Shown here piece by piece: positions 41,348 to 50,552 of a DNA stretch of 64,000 nt (positions are counted from its first letter, which is position 1; every line of letters begins with the position of its first letter). The position numbers were made by a program, and so were the translations under genes. Source of the stretch: CALXXL01 sp034926605 (GTDB taxonomy: Bacteria; Verrucomicrobiota; Lentisphaeria; Victivallales; Victivallaceae); contig JAYFQV010000010.1 in assembly GCA_034926605.1 (NCBI GenBank), positions 62,001-126,000 on the forward strand, in the 5' to 3' direction. The notes beneath the pieces were generated by a model. It searched no databases. It saw only the letters and a list, made by a program, of their open reading frames with translations, and had not been told where the DNA came from.

Positions 41348-42598
41348 TTACTGCTGCGTTACGCGGGGTTTGCGGCGACGGCTGCGGCGGCGGCGCGGAT
41401 TGTCCGGCTCGGTGTCGGCCGCAGGGGATGGTTTGGGGCGCTCCCACACCTCGATCAGGTCTGAACGGTGCCACCAGAGTTCGTTCTGGATATAAAGGAG
41501 TTCGCGCGCATGCGACAGGCTCTTGTGCGACGCCAGCTTGCCAACCTTGCGGCAGTTGAGCATTGCCGGCTGCATCATCAGCATTTTTGACGCGGAGTAG
41601 ATCACCCGTTTGACTATGCAGTGCGGGCGGAATATTTCGCGCAGGAGGTCTTCGAAATTGTCTTCGTTCACCTTGTCTTCGTCCCAAAGTGCGCCCTCCT
41701 CGCCGCTGCCGAAGCGGGCGGCGGCGATCGGCAGAGCGATGGAGGCCACCGCCACCGAGATCGAGGCCCGGTAGCGTTCGGCGGTCACCCGTCGGTTGCG
41801 GCAGTTCAGCATCTGCATCGAGCGCTGCATGGCGGCGCCATCCCAGTTTTCGTCGAAGAACGGCATGAAATAGCGCAGAAAGCCGTAGCGGCGGAGGGTG
41901 GCGAATATCCGGTCTGAGAAACATGACACCAGTATCTTTTCCAGCTCCAGGCTGAGCCGGCTGGACGAGGCGTGCTGGATCAGCGGGATGCCTTCCATCA
42001 GTGCCTTCTCCGTTTCGGGATCGAAACTGAAGCCGTACTGGCCCACCAGTTTCAAGGCTCGCAGCAGCCGAACCGGGTCTTCCTCGAAGCGTTCCCTGCA
42101 GTTGCCGATTACGCGAACCACGCGGTTGCGGATGTCTTCCAGTCCCATGCCGGTGAAGTCGACCAGATTGTCGTGAACCGGATCATAGAAAAGGGCGTTG
42201 ACCGTGAAATCGCGGCGGAACGCGTCTTCCTGCGCGGTGCCGAAGTCGTTGTCCTCGAAGATCATGTTTTCCGGGATCGCGCGGTTGTCGGCCAGTTTTT
42301 CCGGGACTTCGCCGGGAGTCTGCGGACGGCGGCGGAAAGTGGAGATTTCGATGATCTCCTTGCCCACATGCAGATGTACCAGCCGGAAGCGTTTGCCGAT
42401 TATGCGCGCCTGACGGCGGCCAAACACGTTGCGGACTTCGGCTGGGGTGGCGGCGGTCGAGATGTCGTAATCCTTGGGATTGCGGTCCAGCAGCAGGTCG
42501 CGCACGGCGCCGCCGACGATGTAGGTTTCGAATCCGGCTTCCTGGAGTTTTCGGACGATATCGCGGATATACGGTGCGGTACGGCGTAATCTAATCAT
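41348..42598 (-). CDS. pcnB: Poly(A) polymerase / CCA-adding enzyme family (PcnB-like)
   Basis: A 416-residue class II nucleotidyltransferase. The head domain has YIVGGAVRDLLLDRNPKDYDIST (about residues 25-47) with the two catalytic Asp in DYD. It continues ARIIGKRFRLVHLHVGKEIIEISTFRR and ERFEEDPVRLLRALKLVGQYGF. The GKRFRLVHLHVG stretch resembles PcnB (polyadenylation) more than CCA enzymes. The C-terminus ends in a basic RRRRSRRRKPRVTQQ tail, also typical of PcnB. It overlaps nadB by 8 bp. Confidence 0.85.
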   Translation of the reverse strand: MIRLRRTAPYIRDIVRKLQEAGFETYIVGGAVRDLLLDRNPKDYDISTAATPAEVRNVFGRRQARIIGKRFRLVHLHVGKEIIEISTFRRRPQTPGEVPEKLADNRAIPENMIFEDNDFGTAQEDAFRRDFTVNALFYDPVHDNLVDFTGMGLEDIRNRVVRVIGNCRERFEEDPVRLLRALKLVGQYGFSFDPETEKALMEGIPLIQHASSSRLSLELEKILVSCFSDRIFATLRRYGFLRYFMPFFDENWDGAAMQRSMQMLNCRNRRVTAERYRASISVAVASIALPIAAARFGSGEEGALWDEDKVNEDNFEDLLREIFRPHCIVKRVIYSASKMLMMQPAMLNCRKVGKLASHKSLSHARELLYIQNELWWHRSDLIEVWERPKPSPAADTEPDNPRRRRSRRRKPRVTQQ

Positions 42599-44249
42599 AA
42601 TACCTCACGCTGCGCTGAAGAACCGAGTCGACGCCGTTGAAATCGGGGTCGAGGTATGGATAGTCGGCATTGTAGTGGAGTCCTCTGCTTTCCTTGCGGC
42701 TCATCGAACAGTCGATGATTAGCTCGGCGGTGGTGGCGATGTTGCGGAGGTCGAGCAGGTCGGGGGTCACGTGGAAATCCCAGTAGTACTTGTCGATCTC
42801 CTTGCGGATAAGTTTGATGCGGGTCTTGGCGCGTTCGAGCCGCTTGTTGGTGCGGAAGATGCCAACATAGTCCCACATGAAGCGGCGGATCTCGTCCCAG
42901 TTGTGGGTGATGACCACCATCTCGTCGGAGTTGGTGGCGTTGCCGCAGCTCCAGGCCGGGACCGGGAAGTTGGGCGCGGTGCGGCGCAGGTGTTCGAACT
43001 CGCGCTCGATATGTATGCTCGAAAGATTAGCTACCACAAGTGCCTCCAGCAAACTGTTGCTGGCCAGGCGATTGGCGCCGTGCAACCCGGTGCAGGCGCA
43101 TTCGCCGGCGGCGTAAAGCCCGGGGATGCCGGTGTAGCCGTTGACATCGGTCATCACGCCGCCGCAGACGTAGTGTTCGGCGGGAACGACCGGGATAAGG
43201 TCTTTGCTCATGTTCACGCCCACTTCGAGGCATTTGGCGAAGATGTTGGGGAAGCGGTTTTTAAGCTCCGCCTCGCTCTTGTGGGTAATGTCCAGATAGG
43301 CGCATTCGCTGCCGGTGCGCTTCATCTCGCTGTCGATGGCGCGGGCGACCACGTCTCGCGGGGCGAGCGATTCCATCGGATGATATTTTTTCATGAATTC
43401 GCGGTAGGTACCGTCGGGATTGCGCATCTTGAGCACGGCGCCTTCGCCGCGTACCGCTTCGGAAATCAGGAAACTGCGCACTTTCGCATCATAAAGAATT
43501 GTGGGATGGAACTGGATGAATTCCATATTGGCGATCTTGGCTCCGGCGCGGTAGCCCATCGCCTCGCCGTCGCCGCAGGCAACGTCGGGGTTGCTGGTAT
43601 AGAGATAGACTTTGCCGGCGCCGCCGCAGGCGAGGGTGGTGGTGAGGCTGCGGAAGGTCTTCACCTGGCCGGAGCGCACGTCAAGCACATAGGCGCCGAG
43701 GCAGCGGTTGTCGGCCATCTCCACGTTTCGGCGGGCCATGATCAGGTCGATCGCGTAGTGGTATTCGAATATGGTTATTCCGGGGTGGCGGCTTGCCGCT
43801 TCCACCAGTATGCGTTCGATTTCGCGACCGGTGATGTCTCCGGAATGAAGCACCCGGCGCTCGGTGTGGCCGCCTTCGCGGCCGAGGTCGAAGTTCTCCT
43901 TGTCGTCGTCGAATCCGAGTTCGCCGCGGGTGGTGAAATGGGCGCCGCGCTCGATCAGCCGCTGCACGGCGGCCGGGCCGGCTTCGACGATGGTGCGCAC
44001 CACCTTTTCGTTGCACAGTTTTGCGCCGGCGTTCAGGGTATCCTGGACATGGGCGTCGAATGAGTCGTCAGGGTTGGTCACGCAAGCGATGCCGCCTTGC
44101 GCCCGGCAGGTCGAACCTTCGTCGGCGGCCCGTTTGGACAGGATGGCAACGCGGCGCCCGGCATCCGCCAGGTGGAGCGCGCTGGTCAGCCCGGCCAGAC
44201 CGCTGCCGATTATCAGGTGATCGAATTCGTAAAAGTCTTGATTCTCCAT
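42591..44249 (-). CDS. nadB: L-aspartate oxidase
   Basis: A 552-residue FAD enzyme that oxidises aspartate to iminoaspartate for NAD synthesis. FAD-binding GSGLAGLTSALHLADAG lies near residue 15. Then follow GSTCRAQGGIACV, GREGGHTERRVLHSGDITG (the active-site His/Arg block, about residues 121-139), HPTILYDAKVRSFLISEAVRGEGA and the CGGVMTDVNGYTGIPGLYAAGE block. Length suits NadB rather than fumarate reductase, and no iron-sulfur or cytochrome b subunit is adjacent. nadA and nadC are not in the window. Promoter at 44303-44330. It leads the operon nadB-pcnB-GT4-unknown-acyltransferase. Confidence 0.94.
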   Translation of the reverse strand: MENQDFYEFDHLIIGSGLAGLTSALHLADAGRRVAILSKRAADEGSTCRAQGGIACVTNPDDSFDAHVQDTLNAGAKLCNEKVVRTIVEAGPAAVQRLIERGAHFTTRGELGFDDDKENFDLGREGGHTERRVLHSGDITGREIERILVEAASRHPGITIFEYHYAIDLIMARRNVEMADNRCLGAYVLDVRSGQVKTFRSLTTTLACGGAGKVYLYTSNPDVACGDGEAMGYRAGAKIANMEFIQFHPTILYDAKVRSFLISEAVRGEGAVLKMRNPDGTYREFMKKYHPMESLAPRDVVARAIDSEMKRTGSECAYLDITHKSEAELKNRFPNIFAKCLEVGVNMSKDLIPVVPAEHYVCGGVMTDVNGYTGIPGLYAAGECACTGLHGANRLASNSLLEALVVANLSSIHIEREFEHLRRTAPNFPVPAWSCGNATNSDEMVVITHNWDEIRRFMWDYVGIFRTNKRLERAKTRIKLIRKEIDKYYWDFHVTPDLLDLRNIATTAELIIDCSMSRKESRGLHYNADYPYLDPDFNGVDSVLQRSVRYYD

Positions 44250-44302
44250 TTTTTTCGCTGAAAAAATGCCTTTAGGCGGTTTAAATTTTCATCTTCGCAT
44301 AT

Positions 44303-44330
44303 AAATTACATCGTTTTAGCTTTTTTTCAA
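44303..44330 (-). promoter_or_regulatory. Candidate promoter of the nadB operon
   Basis: On the minus strand TTGAAA (44330-44325), 16-bp spacer, TAATTT (44308-44303), in the 96-bp gap shared with divergent lnt. No clear plus-strand promoter for lnt was found. Confidence 0.4.
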
Positions 44331-44345
44331 CATGGAAATGTATTT

Positions 44346-46073
44346 ATGCAATCAAAAACCGAAGATAAAACCATGAATGAACGCCGCCGCATATCGTTTG
44401 TGTTACTGCTGTTACGCTTTGCGATAGCCGGTGTTTCAGGATTGGTGCTTAGCGCGGCGCTGCCGCCGCTCAACCAGTCGGCGCTTGCTTTTCTGGCGTT
44501 TGTGCCGCTGCTTATCATAACGATGCACTGTTCGCGGGGAGGGGCGTTCTGGTACGGGTTCGGGTTCGGCTGGGCGTGGGCTTTCACCGCGTTTAACTTC
44601 CTGCGCGAGATACAGGGGTCGTTCGGGGTCATACCTTACATCCTCGCCACTATTCTGGCGCTATACTTCGGTGTTTTCGGGCTGTGCTGTTTCTGGTTCG
44701 GCCGTTATCTGCGCCGCGGACGCGACGTGCGGATGCTGACTTTTTCCGAGCGGAAAGAGAATCCGTCCGACCCCGGTTTCGGCCGGGAGCTGGTTTACGT
44801 TCTGGCAGTGTCGGCGGCGTATCTCATACTGGAATGGGGGCGGGCGTGGGTGCTGCCGTGGAACTATCTGGCGGTTACGCAGTACCGCAATCCGGCGCTG
44901 CTTCAGCTGGCGGCGTGGGGCGGCACCTATCTGGTCGGGTTTCCGATCATATTCTGTAACGCGGCGTTTGCGACGGTGCTGGACTCCGTCTGGTCGCGCT
45001 GTCGTGCCGGGAGGCCTCGCCGTCGCCCGTATGTGCTGCTGCTGGCGGCGCTGCTGCTGGTGGCAGACGGCTGGTTCGGGGCGTGGCGGGTGACCCGCTA
45101 TTCGGCGGGGGAGACCGCGGCTTGCCGGATCGGGCTGGTGCAGTGCAATCTTTCTCAGCGGCGCAGCGCCACCTTCGGCGAGGTGGTTGAGTCGGTCGAT
45201 GTGAACTTCGGCCTCGGTTTCATTCTGGCGGCGCGCACGGATAAACCTGAGCTGGTGATGATGCCAGAGTCGGCCACTCCGATCTCCTACAGCGAGGATA
45301 GTCAGATTTCCACCGATCTGCGGTTGGTCATATACGATTTCGTCCGGCGCGGTGGCATTCCGCTGCTTTACGGCGCGGTGGACACCGACGTGGAGGGCCG
45401 GTCATTCAACCGGGCGATGCTGTTCACTCCCGATCACGCGGCCGGATACGTCGAGAAATACGACAAGATACAGCGGGTGCCGTTCGGCGAATATGTGCCG
45501 TTCCGCTCGGTGCTGCCGGAGTTCGTGGTCAGGATCATCGACATGAACCGCGACCTCACCCCCGGTTCCGACTTCACCCCCCTGAATCTGTTGCCCGGCG
45601 TGCGCGCCGGCATGAGCATCTGTTTCGAGGACGTGTTCCCCTATATCGCCCGCCGCGAAGCCCAGCTTGGCGCAAATCTGCTGGCGGTCATCACCAATGA
45701 CGCCTGGTATCCGGAAAGTTCCGAGCCGGAGCAGCATTTCGCCAACTGTGTAATGCGCACGGTTGAGACCGGACTGCCGATGGTGCGCTGCGGCAACAAC
45801 TCATCCAGTCTGGTGCTCGACCCGGTCGGCCGGGTCGCGGACGGGGTGATGCACCGCGCCGACGGTTCGGTGGACCCGATCGGCAAGTCCCGGGCGGCCG
45901 GGGTGGTGACCGTCAATGTTCCGTCCGCTCCGGCGGAGACTTTTCATACCCGCTATGGCGACTGGTTTGTCTATCTGATGCTAGCGGTGTTCGTGGGTGC
46001 GCTCGGCTGCTGTTTTGCCGGATGGTATGGCGACCGGCGTTATTTTCTGAAGCAACTCGACATTCAAATATGA
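44346..46073 (+). CDS. lnt: Apolipoprotein N-acyltransferase
   Basis: A 575-residue inner-membrane enzyme with several N-terminal helices (first about residues 15-85) and a periplasmic nitrilase domain. It adds the third acyl chain to the N-terminus of lipoproteins. The catalytic triad is visible: Glu308 (MMPESATPI), the Lys of the VEKYDKIQRVPFGEYVPF segment, and Cys426 (SICFEDVFP). Then comes NDAWYPESSEPEQHF. One C-terminal helix closes the protein. Its presence agrees with the many lipoproteins predicted here and with a Gram-negative envelope. The start has only a weak ribosome binding site; the ATG at 44373 (MNERRR) is an alternative. Confidence 0.94.
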   Translation: MQSKTEDKTMNERRRISFVLLLLRFAIAGVSGLVLSAALPPLNQSALAFLAFVPLLIITMHCSRGGAFWYGFGFGWAWAFTAFNFLREIQGSFGVIPYILATILALYFGVFGLCCFWFGRYLRRGRDVRMLTFSERKENPSDPGFGRELVYVLAVSAAYLILEWGRAWVLPWNYLAVTQYRNPALLQLAAWGGTYLVGFPIIFCNAAFATVLDSVWSRCRAGRPRRRPYVLLLAALLLVADGWFGAWRVTRYSAGETAACRIGLVQCNLSQRRSATFGEVVESVDVNFGLGFILAARTDKPELVMMPESATPISYSEDSQISTDLRLVIYDFVRRGGIPLLYGAVDTDVEGRSFNRAMLFTPDHAAGYVEKYDKIQRVPFGEYVPFRSVLPEFVVRIIDMNRDLTPGSDFTPLNLLPGVRAGMSICFEDVFPYIARREAQLGANLLAVITNDAWYPESSEPEQHFANCVMRTVETGLPMVRCGNNSSSLVLDPVGRVADGVMHRADGSVDPIGKSRAAGVVTVNVPSAPAETFHTRYGDWFVYLMLAVFVGALGCCFAGWYGDRRYFLKQLDIQI

Positions 46074-46081
46074 GGTGAAAA

Positions 46082-46579
46082 ATGGGGGAAAACCGTCCGT
46101 TGTGGGCGCCATGGCGCATCGAATTCATCCGCTCCGCCAAATCCGGCGAGTGTTTTCTTTGCGGCAACGAGCAGCCCCACCCGGAGAAGCCGGAAGAGGA
46201 ACTGATCGTTCATCGCGGCAGTGAAGTCTATGCGATACTCAACCGCTTCCCGTATAATTCCGGCCATCTGCTGGTGGCGCCTTACCGCCATGTCGGCGAC
46301 CTGGCCGAACTTACCGACTCCGAGCGGCACGAGCTTATCGACATGGTTGCCGAGGGCAAGAAAGTCCTCCAGAAGCTGCTTACCCCCGAGGCGTTCAACG
46401 TCGGCTTCAACCTCGGCAAGGCGGCCGGGGCGGGCGTGGCCGAACATCTGCATTGCCATCTGGTGCCGCGCTGGAACGGCGACACCAACTTCATGCCGGT
46501 TCTGGCCGATACCCGCTGCGTGCCGGAGGCCATCGTCTCCACCGCCGCGCTGGTACGCTCCGCCTGGGCGGAGATGTGA
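46082..46579 (+). CDS. HIT-family hydrolase
   Basis: A 165-residue histidine-triad protein. The active-site motif HLHCHLVPRW (HxHxHxx, about residues 121-130) follows AEH. Early residues include CFLCG and RFPYNSGHLLVAPYRHVGDL (about 60-79). The CxxC and HIT layout with an extended N-terminus resembles the Ap4A-hydrolase/adenylyltransferase-like HIT branch. Substrates are nucleotide conjugates. Starts 8 bp after lnt and is probably co-transcribed. Confidence 0.9.
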   Translation: MGENRPLWAPWRIEFIRSAKSGECFLCGNEQPHPEKPEEELIVHRGSEVYAILNRFPYNSGHLLVAPYRHVGDLAELTDSERHELIDMVAEGKKVLQKLLTPEAFNVGFNLGKAAGAGVAEHLHCHLVPRWNGDTNFMPVLADTRCVPEAIVSTAALVRSAWAEM

Positions 46580-46723
46580 CGGCCTCGGACTTCCGGGCGG
46601 CTCAACTGCACCTTTACGGCATATAATCGGCAAACGCGGCGGCGCGGACTGGCGCGGCCGCGGTTCCGGTGCTATATTATATAGATAATTATGTAAATTT
46701 CTACAACCAAACAAGGTGTTGCG

Positions 46724-49700
46724 ATGTTCGATCCGGTATCCAATCAGGTGAACTTCCCCGCTCTTGAGGAGGAGGTTCTTGAGTTCTGGCAGAAAAGCCA
46801 TGTCTTTGAAAAGTCGCTGAAGCAGCGCGAGGGCGCGCAGGAGTTCGTGTTCTACGACGGCCCGCCGTTCGCCACCGGTCTTCCGCACTACGGCCATCTG
46901 CTGGCCGGCACCATCAAGGACGTGATTCCGCGCTACCAAACCATGCGCGGCAAATATGTTCCGCGCACCTTCGGGTGGGACTGCCACGGCCTCCCGGTCG
47001 AGAACGAGATGGAGAAGAAGCTGAATCTCAACAACAAACGCGATATCGAAAAATACGGCATCGCCAATTTCAACGAGGCCTGCCGCTCCATCGTGCTGCG
47101 GTATACCTCCGAATGGGAAAAGATCGTCAGCCGCATGGGCCGTTTCGTGGACTTCAAAGGCGGCTATCACACCATGGACCCGAATTTCATGGAGTCGGTG
47201 TGGTGGGCGTTCCGCCAGCTTTGGGACAAGGGGCTGATCTACGAGGGCTACCGCATCCTGCCCTACTGCCCGCGCTGTGCCACTCCGCTTTCGAATTTCG
47301 AGGCCAACCAGGGATACAAGGACGTGGTCGACCCCGCGATCACGCTGCGCTTCAAGGCGCTCGACGAGGAAAACACCTATTTTGTGGCCTGGACCACCAC
47401 GCCGTGGACGTTGCCGTCCAACTTGGCGCTGGCGGTTGGGCCGGACATCGACTACGTCAAGATCGCCGACGGCGGCGAGTTTTACATCATGGCCGAATCC
47501 CGCGTCGCGTCCTACTACAAGCAGGCTCCCGAAATCGTGGCCCGGTTCAAGGGCTCCGAGCTTGAGCACCGCCGCTACGCTCCGCTGTTCGACTATTTCT
47601 CCGGACTTGCCGAAAACGGCGCGTTCCAGGTGCTGCTGGCCGATTTCGTGAGTACCGAGGACGGTTCCGGCATCGTCCACATGGCGCCCGGCTTCGGTGA
47701 GGACGACAACGCCATCTGCAAGAAATACCGCCTGCCCGAGGTCTGCCCGATCGACGAGCTTTGCTGTTTCACCTCGGAGGTCCCGGACTATCAGGGCCGC
47801 TATGTCAAGGACGCCGACGCCGACATCATCGCGCGGCTCAAATCCGAGGGCAAGCTGATCCACCGCTCCACCATCAAGCACAGCTATCCGCACTGCTGGC
47901 GCGACGACCGCCCGCTGATCTACCGTGCCGTCTCCACCTGGTTCGTGAAAGTCGAGGAGATCAAGGAGCGCATGTTGGCCGCCAACGAGCAGATCGAATG
48001 GATGCCAGCCCACATCAAGGAAGGCCGCTTTGGAAAATGGCTGGCCAATGCACGCGACTGGGCGATCTCCCGCAACCGTTACTGGGGAACCCCGCTGCCG
48101 ATCTGGCGCAACGAGGAGGGCGAGATGATCTGCGTCGGTTCGATCGCCGAACTGGAAAAACTGACCGGAGCCAAGGTGACCGACCTGCATAAGCATTTCG
48201 TCGATCAGCTGGAAATACCGTCGCCCACCGGCAAGTCGCCGCTCAAGCGGGTGTCTGAGGTGCTGGACTGCTGGTTCGAATCCGGTTCGATGCCCTACGC
48301 CCAGAACCACTATCCTTTTGAGAACAAGGAGCATTTCGAGTCGGTGTTTCCGGCCGATTTCATCGCCGAGGGCCTTGACCAGACCAGAGGCTGGTTCTAC
48401 ACGCTGGTGGTGCTTTCCGCCGCGCTGTTCGACGCCCCGCCGTTCAAGCACGTGATCGTGAACGGGCTGGTGCTGGCCGAGAACGGCCAGAAGATGTCCA
48501 AGCGGCTCAAGAACTACCCCGACCCGATGGATGTGATCAATTCCAGCGGCGCCGACGCTCTGCGGCTGTTCATGCTGGGCAGCCAGGTGGTGCGCGCCGA
48601 GGACCTCAAGTTTTCCGAATCCGGGGTCAAGGAAGTATTGCGCAACGTGATGATCCCGTTCTGGAACGCGTACAGCTTCTTCGTCACCTACGCCAGAGTC
48701 GATGAATACGTTTCGGTTGCCGGAGCCGGAGCCCCGGAGCACCCGGCCAATGTGCTCGACCGCTGGATACTGAGTTCACTCTCGCAGATGATCGAGGAGA
48801 TCGCCGATTCGCTGGACAACTACAACCTCCAGAAGGCCGCCAATCGTTTCAGCAAGTTCATCGACGATCTTACGAATTGGTATATCCGCCGCAGCCGCCG
48901 CCGTTTCTGGAAGAGCAGCAACGACGGCGACAAGCTCGAAGCCTATCAGACGCTGCACCATGTGCTGGTGACCTTCTGCAAGGTCGCCGCGCCATTCATA
49001 CCGTTCACCACCGACGCGGTCTATCGCAACCTCCGCACCGACGGCATGCCGGAATCGGTGCATCTCTGCGACTTCCCGTCGGCCGACGCCTCCAGCCGCA
49101 GCGCCGGGCTCGAGCGCGAGATGGAGCTGGCGATGCAGGCGGTCACGCTGGGCCGCTACCTGCGCACCCAGAACAATCTGAAAGTGCGCCAGCCGCTGGC
49201 CCGCGCGGTGATCGTGGGCGGTACTCCGGAAGACCGTAAGCTGATCGAGGCCGCCGCCGACATTGTGGCCGACGAGCTCAATGTCAAGGCGGTCGAAGCC
49301 GGTGCGGACGAAAGCTCGCTGGTTGAATTTTCCTGCAAGGCCAACTTCAAAGCCCTCGGCCCGCGGCTCGGCAAGAATATGAAGGCCGCCGCCGCGGAAC
49401 TGGAAAAGTTGTCCAGTTCCGAGATCGCCGGCATTCTGCGCGGCAAGCCGTATGTGCTTGAGGTCGAAGGCCTGACGGTTGACGTTACCGCCGACGACCT
49501 CGCGGTGCAGCGCACCGAGAAACCCGGAGTCACAGTTGCCACCGGCAACGGTGTCACCGTGGCGCTGGAGACCACACTTACGCCGGAACTGGAGCAGGAA
49601 GGCATTGCGCGCGAACTGGTAAGCAAACTCCAGAATCTGCGCAAGGAGGCCGGGCTCGAGGTTTCCGACCGGATCACGGTCAGCTGGCAGTTGCCGGACG

Positions 49701-49840
49701 ACTATGCCGCCGCGGCCGCCGCGTTCTCCGAGTATATCGGCAACGAGGTGCTGGCGGTCGGGTTCGTCGCCGGAGCATCGGATGCGCCGGAGACCGACGT
49801 TAACGGCAAGCCCTGCCGCCTGGCGGTGGAAAAAGCGTAA
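46724..49840 (+). CDS. ileS: Isoleucyl-tRNA synthetase, long eukaryotic-like type
   Basis: A 1038-residue class Ia synthetase. The HIGH site is GLPHYGHLLAGTIKDV (about residues 49-64) with PPFATG before it, and the KMSKS site is KMSKRLKNYPDP (about residue 590). The CP1 editing domain with TTPWTLPSNLALAVG and the anticodon domain follow. The PHYGH form, the RLKNYPDP continuation, the larger size and the absence of a C-terminal Cys4 zinc finger place it in the type 2 (eukaryotic-like) IleRS group, which in other bacteria is linked to low sensitivity to mupirocin. The sensitivity is inference. TATATT boxes lie upstream near 46673, but no firm -35. A strong terminator follows. Confidence 0.95.
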   Translation: MFDPVSNQVNFPALEEEVLEFWQKSHVFEKSLKQREGAQEFVFYDGPPFATGLPHYGHLLAGTIKDVIPRYQTMRGKYVPRTFGWDCHGLPVENEMEKKLNLNNKRDIEKYGIANFNEACRSIVLRYTSEWEKIVSRMGRFVDFKGGYHTMDPNFMESVWWAFRQLWDKGLIYEGYRILPYCPRCATPLSNFEANQGYKDVVDPAITLRFKALDEENTYFVAWTTTPWTLPSNLALAVGPDIDYVKIADGGEFYIMAESRVASYYKQAPEIVARFKGSELEHRRYAPLFDYFSGLAENGAFQVLLADFVSTEDGSGIVHMAPGFGEDDNAICKKYRLPEVCPIDELCCFTSEVPDYQGRYVKDADADIIARLKSEGKLIHRSTIKHSYPHCWRDDRPLIYRAVSTWFVKVEEIKERMLAANEQIEWMPAHIKEGRFGKWLANARDWAISRNRYWGTPLPIWRNEEGEMICVGSIAELEKLTGAKVTDLHKHFVDQLEIPSPTGKSPLKRVSEVLDCWFESGSMPYAQNHYPFENKEHFESVFPADFIAEGLDQTRGWFYTLVVLSAALFDAPPFKHVIVNGLVLAENGQKMSKRLKNYPDPMDVINSSGADALRLFMLGSQVVRAEDLKFSESGVKEVLRNVMIPFWNAYSFFVTYARVDEYVSVAGAGAPEHPANVLDRWILSSLSQMIEEIADSLDNYNLQKAANRFSKFIDDLTNWYIRRSRRRFWKSSNDGDKLEAYQTLHHVLVTFCKVAAPFIPFTTDAVYRNLRTDGMPESVHLCDFPSADASSRSAGLEREMELAMQAVTLGRYLRTQNNLKVRQPLARAVIVGGTPEDRKLIEAAADIVADELNVKAVEAGADESSLVEFSCKANFKALGPRLGKNMKAAAAELEKLSSSEIAGILRGKPYVLEVEGLTVDVTADDLAVQRTEKPGVTVATGNGVTVALETTLTPELEQEGIARELVSKLQNLRKEAGLEVSDRITVSWQLPDDYAAAAAAFSEYIGNEVLAVGFVAGASDAPETDVNGKPCRLAVEKA

Positions 49841-49853
49841 TTGTTCGCGTTTT

Positions 49854-49892
49854 AATTGCGGGAGAGCGCTGAAGCTCTTCCGCAATTTTTTT
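49854..49892 (+). terminator. Rho-independent terminator of ileS
   Basis: AATTGCGG-GAGAGC / GCTCT-TCCGCAATT hairpin with loop, followed by a run of seven T. Starts 14 bases after the ileS stop. Confidence 0.93.
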
Positions 49893-49922
49893 GCATGAGG
49901 ATAGGGAACGGCGGGAGCGCCG

Positions 49923-50552
49923 TTATCGCTTGAAGGTTATTTTGTCGAGATATGGATCAGCTTCCGCCGGCGTTGCGAGTCTTTCCACTTTCTGACGCCA
50001 TCCGCAGCCGATAATGCGGCTTTCGGTGATACGGGCGATGCTTCTGGCGCCGCAACGCTTCCAGTTCGCCAGCGCCGGAGTGTTGTTTGTGCGAACCAGA
50101 CAGAACATCTTGCGGTCTGCGAACGCTTCCATGACATGGAGATTGATCGCCGCGCCGAGACGGCGGCCGCGGGAATCCGGCAGCACGAAAGTGTCGTGTT
50201 TGTAAACATATTCCTCATTCGGGCGTATGACCAGTCCGCCAAGGCTGCCGGTCGGGTGGTTCAGGCTGACGAAACACCAGCCCAGCAGATTTTCCCGGCC
50301 GTTGACCACCGCCACCATCCACTGGTTGCTGCGAAGCAGGTGGGCGATGCCGGCGGCCTTGGCATACGACATGCGGCCCTGCTCCAGCGCGTCGTCGATC
50401 ATCTCTTGAGTGAGTTTTGTGAAACATTCACCGGCGGCCAGATACGTTTCCGCCGCCGAGAGCGCCGCCGCGGGATCGGGAACGATCACATAATCGCGAT
50501 TGCGGCGGTACAGCCTGCGCGCGGCCTTGCCCGCAAATGTAAGCGGGTTCAT
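49923..50552 (-). CDS. GNAT-like acetyltransferase
   Basis: A 209-residue protein with a GNAT-type C-terminal half: HDTFVLPDSRGRRLGAAINL (acetyl-CoA-binding motif A, R-G-R-R-L-G, about residues 118-137), then MFCLVRTNNTPALANWKRCGA (the beta-alpha pattern with NTPALxxWxxxG near the C-terminus). The first 60 residues are helical and basic. It overlaps the epimerase gene by 4 bp and is downstream of it, so the two form an operon. The substrate is not known. Confidence 0.65.
   Translation of the reverse strand: MNPLTFAGKAARRLYRRNRDYVIVPDPAAALSAAETYLAAGECFTKLTQEMIDDALEQGRMSYAKAAGIAHLLRSNQWMVAVVNGRENLLGWCFVSLNHPTGSLGGLVIRPNEEYVYKHDTFVLPDSRGRRLGAAINLHVMEAFADRKMFCLVRTNNTPALANWKRCGARSIARITESRIIGCGWRQKVERLATPAEADPYLDKITFKR

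Noticed and set aside
46064..48742. 892-codon open frame on the minus strand opposite ileS
   Set aside because: It lies wholly over HIT and ileS coding sequence. Such long antisense frames are expected opposite GC-rich genes, and its translation shows no recognisable domain.
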